Source: an uncultured cyanobacterium
Lineage (GTDB): Bacteria > Cyanobacteriota > Cyanobacteriia > Cyanobacteriales > FACHB-T130
Assembly: GCA_936920195.1 (NCBI GenBank)
Contig: CAKZHE010000097.1
Location: forward strand, 31,741 to 95,740
Direction: 5' to 3'
DNA length: 64,000 nt
A model generated the notes under the pieces. That model was not told where the DNA came from and did not search any database. It was given only the letters and a program-made list of their open reading frames with translations. Within the stretch, counting starts at the first letter, position 1. Every line of letters begins with the position of its first letter. Below, one piece after another: positions 33,064-43,192 of the stretch. Made by a program: the position numbers and the translations under genes.

Positions 33064-35460
33064 TCAGTTGGTCGTATCAACGTAGTGTTTGGCTTTTTGG
33101 TAATATTTCTCATAGGTAGCATAGGTAGCAGGTTGATAACCTTTAATCCCATTCGCGACTAGACCCAACACTGAAGCGCCAGAGATTTTTAAACTATCTA
33201 GGGCTTTAGTCACCATGCCCCGGTCGGTTTTTTGCAATCCCACCACCATCACCATACCATCAGTATTCGCGGCAATAATACTAGCATCCGCCAAACCAAT
33301 TAGGGGGGGCGTGTCATAAATTACCACATCAAAAAAGGCTTGGAATTGCTCCATCAAATATTGCATTTTTTCTGAAGAAAGCAGTTTGATCGGGTCATCA
33401 GGGATGGGGCCGGAAGTTAATACAAATAAGTTGTCTGTATCGGGAACCCGCTGAATAGTTTCGTTTAGTCCTAAGTCGCTGCTAATTGCATTGCTCAAGC
33501 CTTGAATATTGGGGACATTAAAGCGGTTGTGCAGTTGGGGACGGCGCAAGTCAGCATCAACAATTAAAACTCGCTGACCAATTGCGGCTGCGGTTCGGGC
33601 TAGATAAACGGCAATAGTTGATTTGCCATCCCCAGGAACAGCAGAACTAAGAGCTAGGGAGTGGATAGACCTTCCTGAACTTAACAAGCGAATATTGGTA
33701 TATAGAGAGCGAAAAGATTCTAAGAAGGGAGAACCCCAATTAGTATAGTGTTGCGGGACGGTGATTTTGCCATTGCCATTGCCATTGCCATTGCTATTAC
33801 CATTGCCATTACCATTGCTATTACCATTGCCATTAATATTCACACTGACTGGCGTAACTTCTTCCCGTTGAAGTAGACTAGCGATCGCACCGACTACATC
33901 AAATTTCTTTTGCTTCCGGGGTTGTTTTTTGAGTTCTTTGGCAAACGGAATTACCCCTAACAATGGCAGTCTACTAACCCCTTTGATGTCTTCGGGAGTA
34001 TGAAAGACTGTGTGTAAAATCTCCCGGACGAAACCTACCCCAATCCCTAGCAAGATGTTTAAAATAATTGCGATCGCTAACTGCCGAGATGTTTGCTTGG
34101 CAGCGGCTGGCACTAACTTGCCAATTTTATCTTTAGGAATATCCGGCTCGGCAATCAATTCCCAAGGAATATCCCGTTGGGAAGCATCTAATTTTAAAGC
34201 TTCTCGTTTAGCCAAAAACAGCTTTAAACTATCGGTTGATACTTCCAAATCCCGCTGCAAATCCGATACTTGGCGCAAGAATAATGGAAAAACCTTTAAT
34301 TTTTGATTGACCTCTTTTTCGCTGCGGATTATAATTGCCTGCCGTGCCTCCAGTTGGGAGATTTCACTAGCCGTGTTTTCTACTAACTTTTTTAATTCCT
34401 TTTGCCATAGGATGCGGAAGTTTTCCCTTTTTTCATACAAGTCTAGCATTGGCGGACTGTTTGGTAAAAATTGTGCCGAATCATTGGCAATTTGAGCTTC
34501 AATTTTTTGACGTTCGTTAATGATTGTTTCTAATACTTTGCCAGCCGAAATTCCCAAAACTGCACTTCCATCCGGTTGAAACAACTGTTTTTCTAGACTT
34601 TGGTAGGCTATGCGAGCCTCCAATAATTTTGCTTCTATATCTATCCGCTGAAGTTCCAAGGTTTTGGATTGTTCGGTCAGCATTTTACCAGTTTCTTCAT
34701 TACCAGTTAGGCCATATTCTTGCCTGAGCGCTTGCAGTTTTCTTTGGATCATGTCTACTCTACCCTGCAATTCTGGCAATTGCTGGTTGATGAATTCAAT
34801 CCCTTTATTCAGGCTAGTTAGGCGTTCTTGTAAACTATAATTCAAATAAACTTTTTGTAATTTTTTGAGGACAAAAAGTATTTTCTTTGGGTCTTTGTCA
34901 AGATAACTGACGCTTAAAATTTTAGTACCTTGTTGTTTACCATCTTTATCATAAGTGATCCGATTCAGAATTAAATGATTCAGAATCTCCGAATAGTTAA
35001 TGTCTGGATACTCTGCTTGCAATTCTTTGACCACGGGTTCCATCAATTTGGGACTGGTTAATACCCGAATCTGGGTTTCGTAGTCCAGCAAGCTGGAGTC
35101 TTCAATTTGCAATTTTTGGACATCTGTCGCCCCAGTCGCACCTACCGTTTGTCCTAGCAAAGATAGTCTCGCTAGTCGGCCTTCAACGGTGACAGGTTCA
35201 ACTAAAACTCGGAAGGAGCCTTCGTATTCTGGGGGAGTTTTTTTCGCCACAAAGATAATTAAACCACCAGAAATGCTAATCAGGGCGATCGCTGTCGCTG
35301 CCATGATCAAAAAGCGGCGGCGGAGTACTGCCACCAGCCAAGCTATATCCAGGGTTTGCGCCTCACCTTCATCTCCACCAGAATTTATTGCTGGCAGAGA
35401 GTTCGGTATTTTGGAATGGCGTTTAGAGGAATAGGTTTCGTAGTCGCGTTCATTATTCAT
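33064..35460 (-). CDS. Polysaccharide co-polymerase / BY-type tyrosine autokinase (Wzc-like)
   Basis: 798 aa. Wzz domain with a first membrane helix at about 45-70 (FLIMAATAIALISISGGLIIFV) and a second at about 460-480. Between them is a long periplasmic coiled coil. The cytoplasmic BY-kinase has Walker A SSAVPGDGKSTIAVYLA (about 600-615), Walker A' VLIVDADLRRP, Walker B VVIYDTPPL, and a Tyr-rich tail (YATYEKYYQKAKHYV) for autophosphorylation. An Asn-Gly repeat linker before the kinase is encoded by 6-bp-type repeats at about 33771-33838. Controls chain length and export of exopolysaccharide with the SLBB protein upstream. Confidence 0.92.
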   Translation of the reverse strand: MNNERDYETYSSKRHSKIPNSLPAINSGGDEGEAQTLDIAWLVAVLRRRFLIMAATAIALISISGGLIIFVAKKTPPEYEGSFRVLVEPVTVEGRLARLSLLGQTVGATGATDVQKLQIEDSSLLDYETQIRVLTSPKLMEPVVKELQAEYPDINYSEILNHLILNRITYDKDGKQQGTKILSVSYLDKDPKKILFVLKKLQKVYLNYSLQERLTSLNKGIEFINQQLPELQGRVDMIQRKLQALRQEYGLTGNEETGKMLTEQSKTLELQRIDIEAKLLEARIAYQSLEKQLFQPDGSAVLGISAGKVLETIINERQKIEAQIANDSAQFLPNSPPMLDLYEKRENFRILWQKELKKLVENTASEISQLEARQAIIIRSEKEVNQKLKVFPLFLRQVSDLQRDLEVSTDSLKLFLAKREALKLDASQRDIPWELIAEPDIPKDKIGKLVPAAAKQTSRQLAIAIILNILLGIGVGFVREILHTVFHTPEDIKGVSRLPLLGVIPFAKELKKQPRKQKKFDVVGAIASLLQREEVTPVSVNINGNGNSNGNGNGNSNGNGNGNGKITVPQHYTNWGSPFLESFRSLYTNIRLLSSGRSIHSLALSSAVPGDGKSTIAVYLARTAAAIGQRVLIVDADLRRPQLHNRFNVPNIQGLSNAISSDLGLNETIQRVPDTDNLFVLTSGPIPDDPIKLLSSEKMQYLMEQFQAFFDVVIYDTPPLIGLADASIIAANTDGMVMVVGLQKTDRGMVTKALDSLKISGASVLGLVANGIKGYQPATYATYEKYYQKAKHYVDTTN

Positions 35461-35552
35461 AGTTCTTTAAACCACTTTTGCTTCAGTGTGTTAACTGGGA
35501 GTCCGTCTTGCGTCCTACAAAGAAATCATTACTTTAGGTAAACATTTTATAC

Positions 35553-37163
35553 CTAAAATCCTAAAGCCTTGATCACGTCTAAAATTCTCAGGGGTAAGGT
35601 GAATAGAGACACAAATAATGGGATGGGATTGCCAAACGTATCGTAGAAGTTGGCTAACTCAGTGCCGCCCACTACAATAATATCGTTATTGCGGAGAAGT
35701 GGGTTGCCTTCTTCATTAATTCCCTGGGCTAAATTAACTGGGATTGTCCGTTTGGCAACGGTACCGTCTGGGTTAACGCGCAATAAATCTACAGAACCCT
35801 TATTGGCTCGTCCTTCTTTAAATCCTCCGGCGGCTAGCACTGCCTGATTTAAGGGGGCATTAGGCGGCAATTTAATTATTCCCGGTGAAGTAATTTCTCC
35901 GACAACGCTAACTTGAATGTTATCTGGAGAAAAAGTGGCAGATGCTAATTTAGTGGCTTCAGCGGGATTAATGGCAGTGGCTGTAGGGACAATCAGGGTA
36001 TCGCCATCTTGCAGCAAAGTATCTTGATTTGCATCCCCTGTTTGGAGTAATTGCCACAAATCGACATTAAAAACTAATCCGGTGCCATTTCTGGTTAAGC
36101 GGCGGATTTCAATCCGGCGAATATCGGCGGAGGGGGTGATTCCACCAGCTTGCTGAATTGCCTTGGAGACAGTGGGCAATCGATTACTGCGGTCAGCGGC
36201 TCCCGCCACACCGACGACCACATAAGTTCCGGGACGGTTAACTTCTCCCACAACTGAGAGGGATGGCGCTCTGGTAGCATCAATGGAGAAGGTGGCGCTG
36301 GTTAAGCTTTTGATTTCTGCTAAGTTCACAGTAGTCATCGCCGGGACAAAAATCGTATCGCCATCCCGCAGGGGCAAGTCCTGTTGAGAACCATTATTGG
36401 CTAATTCCCACAAATTAAGCTTGAGGATTTCCTGTCCGCCTCCCCGCTTAGGGCGACGGATTTCTGCTGCTCGCAGGTCGGCTGCTAAGGTCACCCCTTC
36501 AGCTAATTGCAGGGCTTCGGTGAGTTTGGGATATTGAAAACCCGGACTTTCTCCTACTCCTACTTTCAAGGGCATGAGGAAGGAGCCGGGATGCCGCACT
36601 TCCCCAGTTACTAGGACGTGCAATGGTCGCGCCAGCACCAAATTAAAAGTAACAATGGGGCGCTTCAGATAATTTTTGTATTTCTTAGTTAAAGTGGCGG
36701 TGGCTTCCTCTACGGTTAGCCCGTTAAAGTAGATAGTGCCAATTAAAGGCAGACTGACACCACCATCGGCGGGAAGAGAATATTGACCGCTGTATTGGGG
36801 CAGAGACAAAATTTCAATCCGAATCACGTCTCCCCCGCCCAGGATATAGGGAGCGCTTACTTCTGGGGATGGAGGTTGAGTCTGAGGGAATGAGGACTCC
36901 GGTGGCAGGTTAAAAGTGGGCAGTACCGAAGGATTTGCTGAGGAGTTTGTAGGGGTTGGTGGGCTAGTGGTAAAGGTGGAGGGGAAAGGGGAATTGGTGG
37001 GGATTGGCGAACTGGGAGTAGGGTTAGTTTGGGGTTGCGGCTGACCAGAAAATACTGGCAGTTGCGCTCTGGCACAGAGAGGGTCGGCGGCAACTATGAA
37101 GGAGAATAGAGCAAGTCCGGTTACTGGTTGCGCGATCGCTTTAGAAAAAAATTTAGAGATCAT
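35553..37163 (-). CDS. SLBB-domain polysaccharide export protein (Wza-like)
   Basis: 536 aa from the ATG at 37163, which starts a normal signal peptide (hydrophobic GLALFSFIVAADPL, cleavage near ARA). The ATG at 37202 is an alternative with a GGGGAG too close to it. A Pro/Thr/Ser-rich stretch at about 35-100 leads to the polysaccharide-export domain (LGGGDVIRIEILSLPQYSGQ, GTIYFNGLTVEEATATLTKK). Three SLBB repeats follow, with VTGEVRHPGSF, VVGEVNRPGTYVV and VVGEITSPGIIKL. It forms the outer-membrane export channel with the BY-kinase downstream. Confidence 0.92.
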   Translation of the reverse strand: MISKFFSKAIAQPVTGLALFSFIVAADPLCARAQLPVFSGQPQPQTNPTPSSPIPTNSPFPSTFTTSPPTPTNSSANPSVLPTFNLPPESSFPQTQPPSPEVSAPYILGGGDVIRIEILSLPQYSGQYSLPADGGVSLPLIGTIYFNGLTVEEATATLTKKYKNYLKRPIVTFNLVLARPLHVLVTGEVRHPGSFLMPLKVGVGESPGFQYPKLTEALQLAEGVTLAADLRAAEIRRPKRGGGQEILKLNLWELANNGSQQDLPLRDGDTIFVPAMTTVNLAEIKSLTSATFSIDATRAPSLSVVGEVNRPGTYVVVGVAGAADRSNRLPTVSKAIQQAGGITPSADIRRIEIRRLTRNGTGLVFNVDLWQLLQTGDANQDTLLQDGDTLIVPTATAINPAEATKLASATFSPDNIQVSVVGEITSPGIIKLPPNAPLNQAVLAAGGFKEGRANKGSVDLLRVNPDGTVAKRTIPVNLAQGINEEGNPLLRNNDIIVVGGTELANFYDTFGNPIPLFVSLFTLPLRILDVIKALGF

Positions 37164-37194
37164 GATGAAGATTCCGACCAGAAATTTACCGAAA

Positions 37195-37490
37195 TTTGAC
37201 ATACTCCCCGGCCTGAAGGCACGGGGATTCTTGTTCGCGGTTCACAGAGAATTACTTGCAGCATTTGGAACGCAGTGGGCGCGATAGCGCTATCGCTCAT
37301 CAACTGTAGAGGTACATCTCTCCCCGCGCTTTCCCTCAATTTTAGAGGCGGATTCTTCTTGCCCAGAAGTACCGTTGTCTTGTCCAAGCGTGGTGTTTGG
37401 AGAACCTTTAGATGGACTCTTCCTAGTCTTTTCCGCGCTTTTTTGAAGTCGCTAGCTAATTTTCACTACATTCTAACTTACTCTAGCCAG
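37195..37490 (-). mobile_element. Remnant of an IS200/IS605-type element (tnpB end)
   Basis: The hairpin TACTCCCCGGCCTGAAGGCA followed by CGGGGATTCTTG (37202-37233) is a typical end of cyanobacterial IS200/IS605 elements. The rest of the interval, translated on the minus strand, gives SDFKKARKRLGRVHLKVL near 37440. This resembles the K-K-A-R/K-x-R-L-x-R-L-H segment of TnpB, but no full tnpB or tnpA remains. It sits between two exopolysaccharide genes, so only scars persist. Confidence 0.6.
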
Positions 37491-37508
37491 TTTTGAGTTC
37501 AAGTCAAT

Positions 37509-39092
37509 CTAAAATTGGCAGTTAAATAGATAATAGCTGCCAAATTTTCCTAAAGGCAAGTTCTTGAGAATTGGCAGTTTAAGATCGCGATCTAACTCTA
37601 GATGGTCAACTGGTTTTGCGTTAGTAGAGACATAAAGTAATTGTTGATGGCCTCTAGCGGCGGCGGTGACAGCTAATTGATGTAGTTTCTCGCCGTTATT
37701 GGTCAAAAAGAAGATTTTCTGATTAAATAGGGCTGATAGTTCTTGGCTAATGAAGGCATCAGAAGTAGCAATAATTTTCTGGGGACTTTGGCGAATAAAT
37801 ACTAGGGCTGGTAGTACCCGTTGATGGTAGTCGGTACTTAGTTTAATTGCGCCGACCCAGGTATTAATACCAATGCTAGTAACCAATAGGCTGATAATGG
37901 CAATTTTGCCCAGATAGCGCTGTTGGTTACTGCCTTTTTCGATCAGGTACTGCCACGCGATCGCTATTACCCAGCAAAGGATGACAATAATTATTAACCA
38001 AAATCGCGGTCCCCACTGTTTGCCCCCATTCCCACCAGTTTCAGGCTTGGGCAAAATGAGTGGTACATAAAGGATGTATAACACCTGAATTAAAAATAGC
38101 CAATTAGTCAGTTTCGGCAAGTAGAGTGGGATCTGGGTAGATTTTTGTCCACAAGTGTATAGACAATATGCCACCATCGAAACTGTCAGTGGAAAGTATT
38201 TAATTAATGCCCCGCCGATATATTTCAGGTTAAAAAAATACGCTTTGATTCGCTCTGTAATCGTGAATTTTTCTAAAACTTGCAAGGAGTGAATTCCTAA
38301 CGCATGATGATAAATTAGTAAATTGGCTAGCAAGAATAATGATATAGTAATTAAAATGCTACCAAAAAATAATATCGTCTGCTGATGGAAGATAAGTTTC
38401 AGATTGCCCGTCCATATTATGATTGTCAATAAAACTCCAATTAAGCAGATAAATTCTGGCCTGAACCAAAAGGCAAAACCAAGGGCTAAACCACCCAGAA
38501 TTATTGGTCGGCGATCGCTATCTGACCAACTATTGCCAGCGAAGCCCTCCAGGTGCGCCCAGTTAGACAGCCCATAAAAGCCTAATAAAACCGCCAGGGA
38601 ATGCTCCCCATACATCGCACTATATAATGTTAAAGGAGAACCAAATATTAAGGCAGTGAGAGCGATCGCCGTGCTATTTGTAGTCAGATTGAGGCGTTGA
38701 CAAACAATCAAAAATCTCCACCACAGCAGCCAAATCGATACTAGGGGAATAATATACAGTCCTCGAAAGCCAAATAATTTATAAAAAGGAGCGGTAATTA
38801 AAGGAAATGTAAAGGGAAAGGTAATGTAATAGCGGTCAATATTTTGCTGATAGACAAAAGGTCTTTCAAAAGGATATAATCCTTGATGCCAGAGTTGTCG
38901 AACCCAATTTTCCCCAGGGATATGCAAATCAAAGCGCCAATCCCCAGCACTGAATTGTTTTGCCAATAGTGCCTTGAGTCCCCCATCCCCGCTAAAAAAA
39001 ACTTCATCAGGAATTTGCCATTGTAAATAAAAGGTAAAAAGTACACCAGCTATTATGATTAAATGCAAAATAGATAGTTTATTGGATTTCAT
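37509..39092 (-). CDS. Putative GT-C-type membrane glycosyltransferase
   Basis: 527 aa with about ten membrane helices. Early acidic loop VFFSGDGGLKALLAKQF and periplasmic GDWRFDLHIPGENWVRQLWHQG resemble the first loop of GT-C enzymes, where an Asp binds the lipid-phosphate sugar donor. Later segments include SAMYGEHSLAVLLGFYGL and WFRPEFICLIG. It lies in the exopolysaccharide locus. The sugar and acceptor are unknown; the fold call is by pattern only. Confidence 0.65.
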   Translation of the reverse strand: MKSNKLSILHLIIIAGVLFTFYLQWQIPDEVFFSGDGGLKALLAKQFSAGDWRFDLHIPGENWVRQLWHQGLYPFERPFVYQQNIDRYYITFPFTFPLITAPFYKLFGFRGLYIIPLVSIWLLWWRFLIVCQRLNLTTNSTAIALTALIFGSPLTLYSAMYGEHSLAVLLGFYGLSNWAHLEGFAGNSWSDSDRRPIILGGLALGFAFWFRPEFICLIGVLLTIIIWTGNLKLIFHQQTILFFGSILITISLFLLANLLIYHHALGIHSLQVLEKFTITERIKAYFFNLKYIGGALIKYFPLTVSMVAYCLYTCGQKSTQIPLYLPKLTNWLFLIQVLYILYVPLILPKPETGGNGGKQWGPRFWLIIIVILCWVIAIAWQYLIEKGSNQQRYLGKIAIISLLVTSIGINTWVGAIKLSTDYHQRVLPALVFIRQSPQKIIATSDAFISQELSALFNQKIFFLTNNGEKLHQLAVTAAARGHQQLLYVSTNAKPVDHLELDRDLKLPILKNLPLGKFGSYYLFNCQF

Positions 39093-39245
39093 ACATTAAG
39101 ATGGGATAATAGTCCTAAATTTAACTATTCTCAGGTCAGATCGTCAAGTAAAATTTTGATTAAGCCCAAGCAAGTAGGAGAGAATTCACCTAGAGCATCT
39201 CTAGGCAGACAGTTGTATAGTTATAGTGGAGTTGATTGATTGTGA

Positions 39246-39944
39246 ATGGTGAAGTTTAACCGAGGAGCGATCGCTATCATCCTAGTTGTCACCGTGACAA
39301 CAGTAATAGCAATATATTATCTGGGCGGACTTAACCCAGACCAAATCCAACTCTGGCTGCGGCAATCCGGAATCTGGGCACCGATCATCTTTATCGCCAT
39401 TTATACTATAGCTACTCTGTTGATTTTGCCCTCAACGGTACTAAATTTAACCAGTGGCGCAATTTTCGGTCCCTGGTTGGGTACTCTGTGGACAAGCATC
39501 GCGGCGATTGTGGCAGCAGTAGTAGCTTTTACGTTTACCCGCACCTGGGGAAGGCAATTCGTCGTCGAAAAATTAGGCCCCCGCCTGCAAGCCGTCGATG
39601 CCGAAATGATGGCAGGTGGTTTGTTTTATATGTTTGCCATTCGCTTGCAACCAATCCTGCCCTACGGTTTAGTCAATTTTGCTGCCGGGTTAACCGCCAT
39701 TAGCTTTCGAGACTACTTCATTGGCACAGCCTTGGGAACAGTACCAGGAGTGCTACCCTTTGTAATGTTAGGCAGTTATGGCTTGCGAGCCGTCAAAACT
39801 GGAGATATGCTACCGTTACTTGGGGCGCTACTGCTCACCGCCATGCTAATTGTCAGTGCTACTTGGTATCGCCGTCAGCGCCGCAATCCTCGCCGATTAT
39901 TGGAAGAAATAGAGCGATCGCATCCGCCAGAAGATAAACTTTGA
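39246..39944 (+). CDS. TVP38/TMEM64 (VTT domain) membrane protein
   Basis: 232 aa. The VTT/DedA-like core is clear: LILPSTVLNLTSGAIFGPWLG, the re-entrant region, FAIRLQPILPYGLVNFAAGL, SFRDYFIGTALGTVPGVLPF. About five membrane segments; basic C-terminus. Family members move lipids or affect membrane composition. It is 25 bp upstream of the next gene and may be co-transcribed. Confidence 0.88.
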   Translation: MVKFNRGAIAIILVVTVTTVIAIYYLGGLNPDQIQLWLRQSGIWAPIIFIAIYTIATLLILPSTVLNLTSGAIFGPWLGTLWTSIAAIVAAVVAFTFTRTWGRQFVVEKLGPRLQAVDAEMMAGGLFYMFAIRLQPILPYGLVNFAAGLTAISFRDYFIGTALGTVPGVLPFVMLGSYGLRAVKTGDMLPLLGALLLTAMLIVSATWYRRQRRNPRRLLEEIERSHPPEDKL

Positions 39945-39969
39945 ATTAGAAATTAACGAGCTACAAATC

Positions 39970-41703
39970 ATGGCTAAAAAACAATTTGATGATTGGAAAT
40001 TGCTTCTGAATAATGCCTATTTTAAAATAGCCGCTGCGATCATAGCGATTAGCATAATTGGCTTAACAACCGTTGGTGACTATGGCTTAACAGTAGATGA
40101 AGGCACAGAATTAGCGATGGTGCGGAGAAACTTTGAACTGGTTTCTAAAGGCACTCCTATTCCTGGCGATCTGAAATATTTTGGCACTTTCTTTAATTTT
40201 ATTGCCGAAACTACTTTTCAGGTCAAAGAGTACCTAACTAAAGGTAGTTCTTATAATCCTAGTGCCTACAATCAAGCTAGATCTGAAGCCGAAGAAAAGC
40301 AATATCGCCTACAAGGATTAGCTGACCGGATTAAAGTCAAGCATCCTTTAACATTCTTAATATCTTTAGTGGCTTATATTTCAGTAGCTGCCTTAGTCGG
40401 GATTCTTTGCGGTTTAGAATGGGCTTTTTTAGCCCCAATTTGCCTCGCCCTCTTTCCGAGATTTTGGGGGCATACATTTTTCAATCCCAAAGATCCGCCA
40501 TTTGCGGCAATGTTTACGCTTTGCACTTTAGCCGGAGCCTATTTAGTCAATTATTATCTTCAATCAGAAGATCGCGTCAAATTAGGGCGAAATCGCTTAA
40601 CTCTCTATGCTGCTTTGTATGGCATACTAGCTGGGTTGTTGAGCAGCGTCAGAATTGGCGGTTTCTTTATTCTATTCTTTATTGCGATCGCCCACTTCGG
40701 GTTAGCGATCGCCGAAAAAAGAAATCTCTTCAAAGAAATCAAAAACTTCCTGCCAATTTATATTTTAACCATTGCTACTTGGGCTGGAACAACTATTTTA
40801 TTGCAACCCGCATCCTGGGCTAACTTATGCTCCCCCGATTTCCCCTGCCCTCCAGTCACTTGGTCAAATCCCGCCTCCTGGCACAACCCCATTGGTTGGT
40901 TTTTTGCCACCATTGGCTACCTTTCCAAACATCCTCTCCCAATCACAGTTTTATTTGAAGGCCAAACCATTTTTATTCAGCATATTCCTCAGCATTATAT
41001 TCCCAAGTGGCTGTTAATTACCATTCCAGTAATTTTCCAGATTTTACTAATTGTCGGCACAGTCCTCATCGTCCAAAAATATGCTAAATTTTCGCTACTC
41101 CAGCGCAGTTGTGTAGTCTTAGTTGGGCTGCAAATTCTCTTCTTGCCCCTAGTGGCAATTATTAAACATTCATCAGCCTACGATGAAGTTCGGCATTTTC
41201 TGTTTATCATCCCCGGAATCGCTGTCATATCAACCGCAGGATTAATTTGGTTGTATCAAAAATTAACTAACCGCAATTGGCGACTATTTGCCGTGACTGT
41301 AATTGCCATTCTTTTCAGTCAAATAGCAGGGGAGATGATCTCACTGCATCCCTATCAATACACCTATTTTAATCAATTCGCTGGCGGATTAGCTAATGCC
41401 CGAAATTTCTACGATACCGATTATTGGGGATTGAGCCTGCGGGAAGGGATGGAATGGCTAAATAAGAATGGCAATTCTCACTCAAAAATAGTCATTTCAG
41501 GATTTACCAACTCAGCCCAAATTTTTGCCGATCCTAAATTTGAATTTGTGGAATATAATCCCAAGCATGAACCACCTGCCAAACCATTTTACTTTTTAGC
41601 TTGGCCTCGTTGGTTAGCCCAAACATATTTTCCTGAATGCCCCACAATCCACGCCGTTACCAGACAAAATGTGCCGCTGACCATAGTCAAAGAATGTCAA
41701 TAA
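39970..41703 (+). CDS. GT39/ArnT-like membrane glycosyltransferase
   Basis: 577 aa with about ten helices. The first loop holds GDYGLTVDEGTELAMVRRNFE, with the Asp-Glu pair expected in GT-C enzymes of the PMT/ArnT type. FFNPKDPPFAAMFTLCTLAG fits the next loop. The soluble C-terminus (RNFYDTDYWGLSLREGMEWL) is periplasmic by prediction. It probably transfers a sugar from a polyprenyl donor in exopolysaccharide or glycolipid synthesis; the substrate is unknown. Confidence 0.7.
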   Translation: MAKKQFDDWKLLLNNAYFKIAAAIIAISIIGLTTVGDYGLTVDEGTELAMVRRNFELVSKGTPIPGDLKYFGTFFNFIAETTFQVKEYLTKGSSYNPSAYNQARSEAEEKQYRLQGLADRIKVKHPLTFLISLVAYISVAALVGILCGLEWAFLAPICLALFPRFWGHTFFNPKDPPFAAMFTLCTLAGAYLVNYYLQSEDRVKLGRNRLTLYAALYGILAGLLSSVRIGGFFILFFIAIAHFGLAIAEKRNLFKEIKNFLPIYILTIATWAGTTILLQPASWANLCSPDFPCPPVTWSNPASWHNPIGWFFATIGYLSKHPLPITVLFEGQTIFIQHIPQHYIPKWLLITIPVIFQILLIVGTVLIVQKYAKFSLLQRSCVVLVGLQILFLPLVAIIKHSSAYDEVRHFLFIIPGIAVISTAGLIWLYQKLTNRNWRLFAVTVIAILFSQIAGEMISLHPYQYTYFNQFAGGLANARNFYDTDYWGLSLREGMEWLNKNGNSHSKIVISGFTNSAQIFADPKFEFVEYNPKHEPPAKPFYFLAWPRWLAQTYFPECPTIHAVTRQNVPLTIVKECQ

Positions 41704-41727
41704 TGCGGGAGCCAGGAATGTAAAATT

Positions 41728-43119
41728 ATGAAGCAAATCATTCTCAGTCCTCTAATCGCTCCCCTGATCTTAATCTTGGCAGCTATTTATTTAATATTGG
41801 TTTTTAATGCTGTCGGAAAAGATCGAAAATTAGCCTTGAATTGGGAGAAATTTTTCCTCTGTTTGTTTCTATTTTGCATTTCCGGTGCTACTGGGATTGG
41901 TGTCAGTCCCTATTCTAAATTGAACCCTAATGTTTTATATCTTGTCGGTACAACCGCCCCAACTATTATTAGTCAACTTGGTTATTATGGGATCAATTTA
42001 TTACTACTATCTTCAGTCTTAAAAGATTCACTGAAAGATATGGTACAAGTTTTTACTACAATTATTACTAAAGATCCTTTTATCAGCGCATTCTTATTAA
42101 TTGTCAGTTTGTCCTCTTTTTGGTCAGATACACCATCTTTTACCAACAAAGCGGCAATGGTTTATTTGTTTACATCAATCTTTGTCATCTATATTGGCAA
42201 GCGATATACCTGGGAAGAACTATTTGTGATGTGGCGATGGATTAATTGCTGCGTTATGGTTATGAGTTTATATTATGGATTTTTTAAACCTTCCATTGGC
42301 AGAAGCGAACTTGGTTGGACTGGCGTGTTAGGTCATAAAAATCAATTTTCTTTTTTCATGGCACAAACTGCTTTTCTCTGGATACTCTATGCCATAAACT
42401 CCCCCAAAGATAGAGGAAAATCAATTATTATTATTCTGGGATCTTTGCTAGGATTACAAAACGGTGGTAGCGGCGCAAGTAAGATTTTAGTAGTGGTTTC
42501 ATTAGCATTATTGTCCTATCTAGGTTTTCTGAAAAAGCTCAAAGTACAATGGGCATTTGTAGCCGTAATTTTATTGATGATTGGTAGTGTTTGTTTAACT
42601 ATTTTGATATCAGAAAATTTAGAATTTATTGTAGTTGATACCCTGCACAAAGATATGAGTATTACTGGAAGAATGGACTTCTGGCCCCAGGTCATAGATA
42701 ATATTAATAAACGTCCATTTTTGGGTTTTGGTGTGTATAGTTTTTGGATGCCTTGGCGAGGGGCAGATGATCCTGGCAGGCGGATCATTGTGGCCAAAAC
42801 GCAATTTATCCCCCCCCACTCTCACAACGGCTTTTTAGATATGGCCTTAGAATTAGGCTGGGTGGGTCTAATATTGTTTATTTGCTCTTTTATTAGTAAT
42901 ATTGCTAAGGGAGTGATTTACTTGAGTAAAAATAAACTGCCCGAATCTGGATTGCCACTATTTCTGTTAAATTATATTCTGATGACAAATTTTACTGAAA
43001 CAGGTCTTTTTGGCATAACTAGCATTTGGGCTTGGTATTTAATTTTAACAACTCGGCTCTGTATCGATACTTCCAGCAATCCGATTAAGCAAAAAGATAA
43101 ATTACCCAAAGTCACTTAG
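41728..43119 (+). CDS. O-antigen ligase/polymerase-like protein (Wzy/WaaL family)
   Basis: 463 aa with about 11 membrane segments. The large periplasmic loop in the second half has FGVYSFWMPWRGADDPGRR then PPHSHNGFLDMALELGWVG, which matches the H-N-x-x-L/F pattern of the Wzy_C/O-antigen ligase family. It follows the GT39-like gene by 24 bp and precedes a flippase, the standard set for Wzy-dependent polysaccharide assembly. Confidence 0.88.
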   Translation: MKQIILSPLIAPLILILAAIYLILVFNAVGKDRKLALNWEKFFLCLFLFCISGATGIGVSPYSKLNPNVLYLVGTTAPTIISQLGYYGINLLLLSSVLKDSLKDMVQVFTTIITKDPFISAFLLIVSLSSFWSDTPSFTNKAAMVYLFTSIFVIYIGKRYTWEELFVMWRWINCCVMVMSLYYGFFKPSIGRSELGWTGVLGHKNQFSFFMAQTAFLWILYAINSPKDRGKSIIIILGSLLGLQNGGSGASKILVVVSLALLSYLGFLKKLKVQWAFVAVILLMIGSVCLTILISENLEFIVVDTLHKDMSITGRMDFWPQVIDNINKRPFLGFGVYSFWMPWRGADDPGRRIIVAKTQFIPPHSHNGFLDMALELGWVGLILFICSFISNIAKGVIYLSKNKLPESGLPLFLLNYILMTNFTETGLFGITSIWAWYLILTTRLCIDTSSNPIKQKDKLPKVT

Positions 43120-43192
43120 TTTAATCAAATACAACCTAATACAATCGGCTTTTTTAACCCTTGTAAATCCCTCACCCAAACCTTAAATTTTA

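Noticed and set aside
33771..33838. Short tandem repeats considered as a CRISPR-like array
   Set aside because: The units are 6-bp coding repeats inside the BY-kinase reading frame, with no spacers.
37160..37387. A 75-codon minus-strand frame across the IS scar
   Set aside because: It reads through the terminal hairpin and into the SLBB gene; only a short upstream stretch resembles TnpB, so it is not an intact gene.
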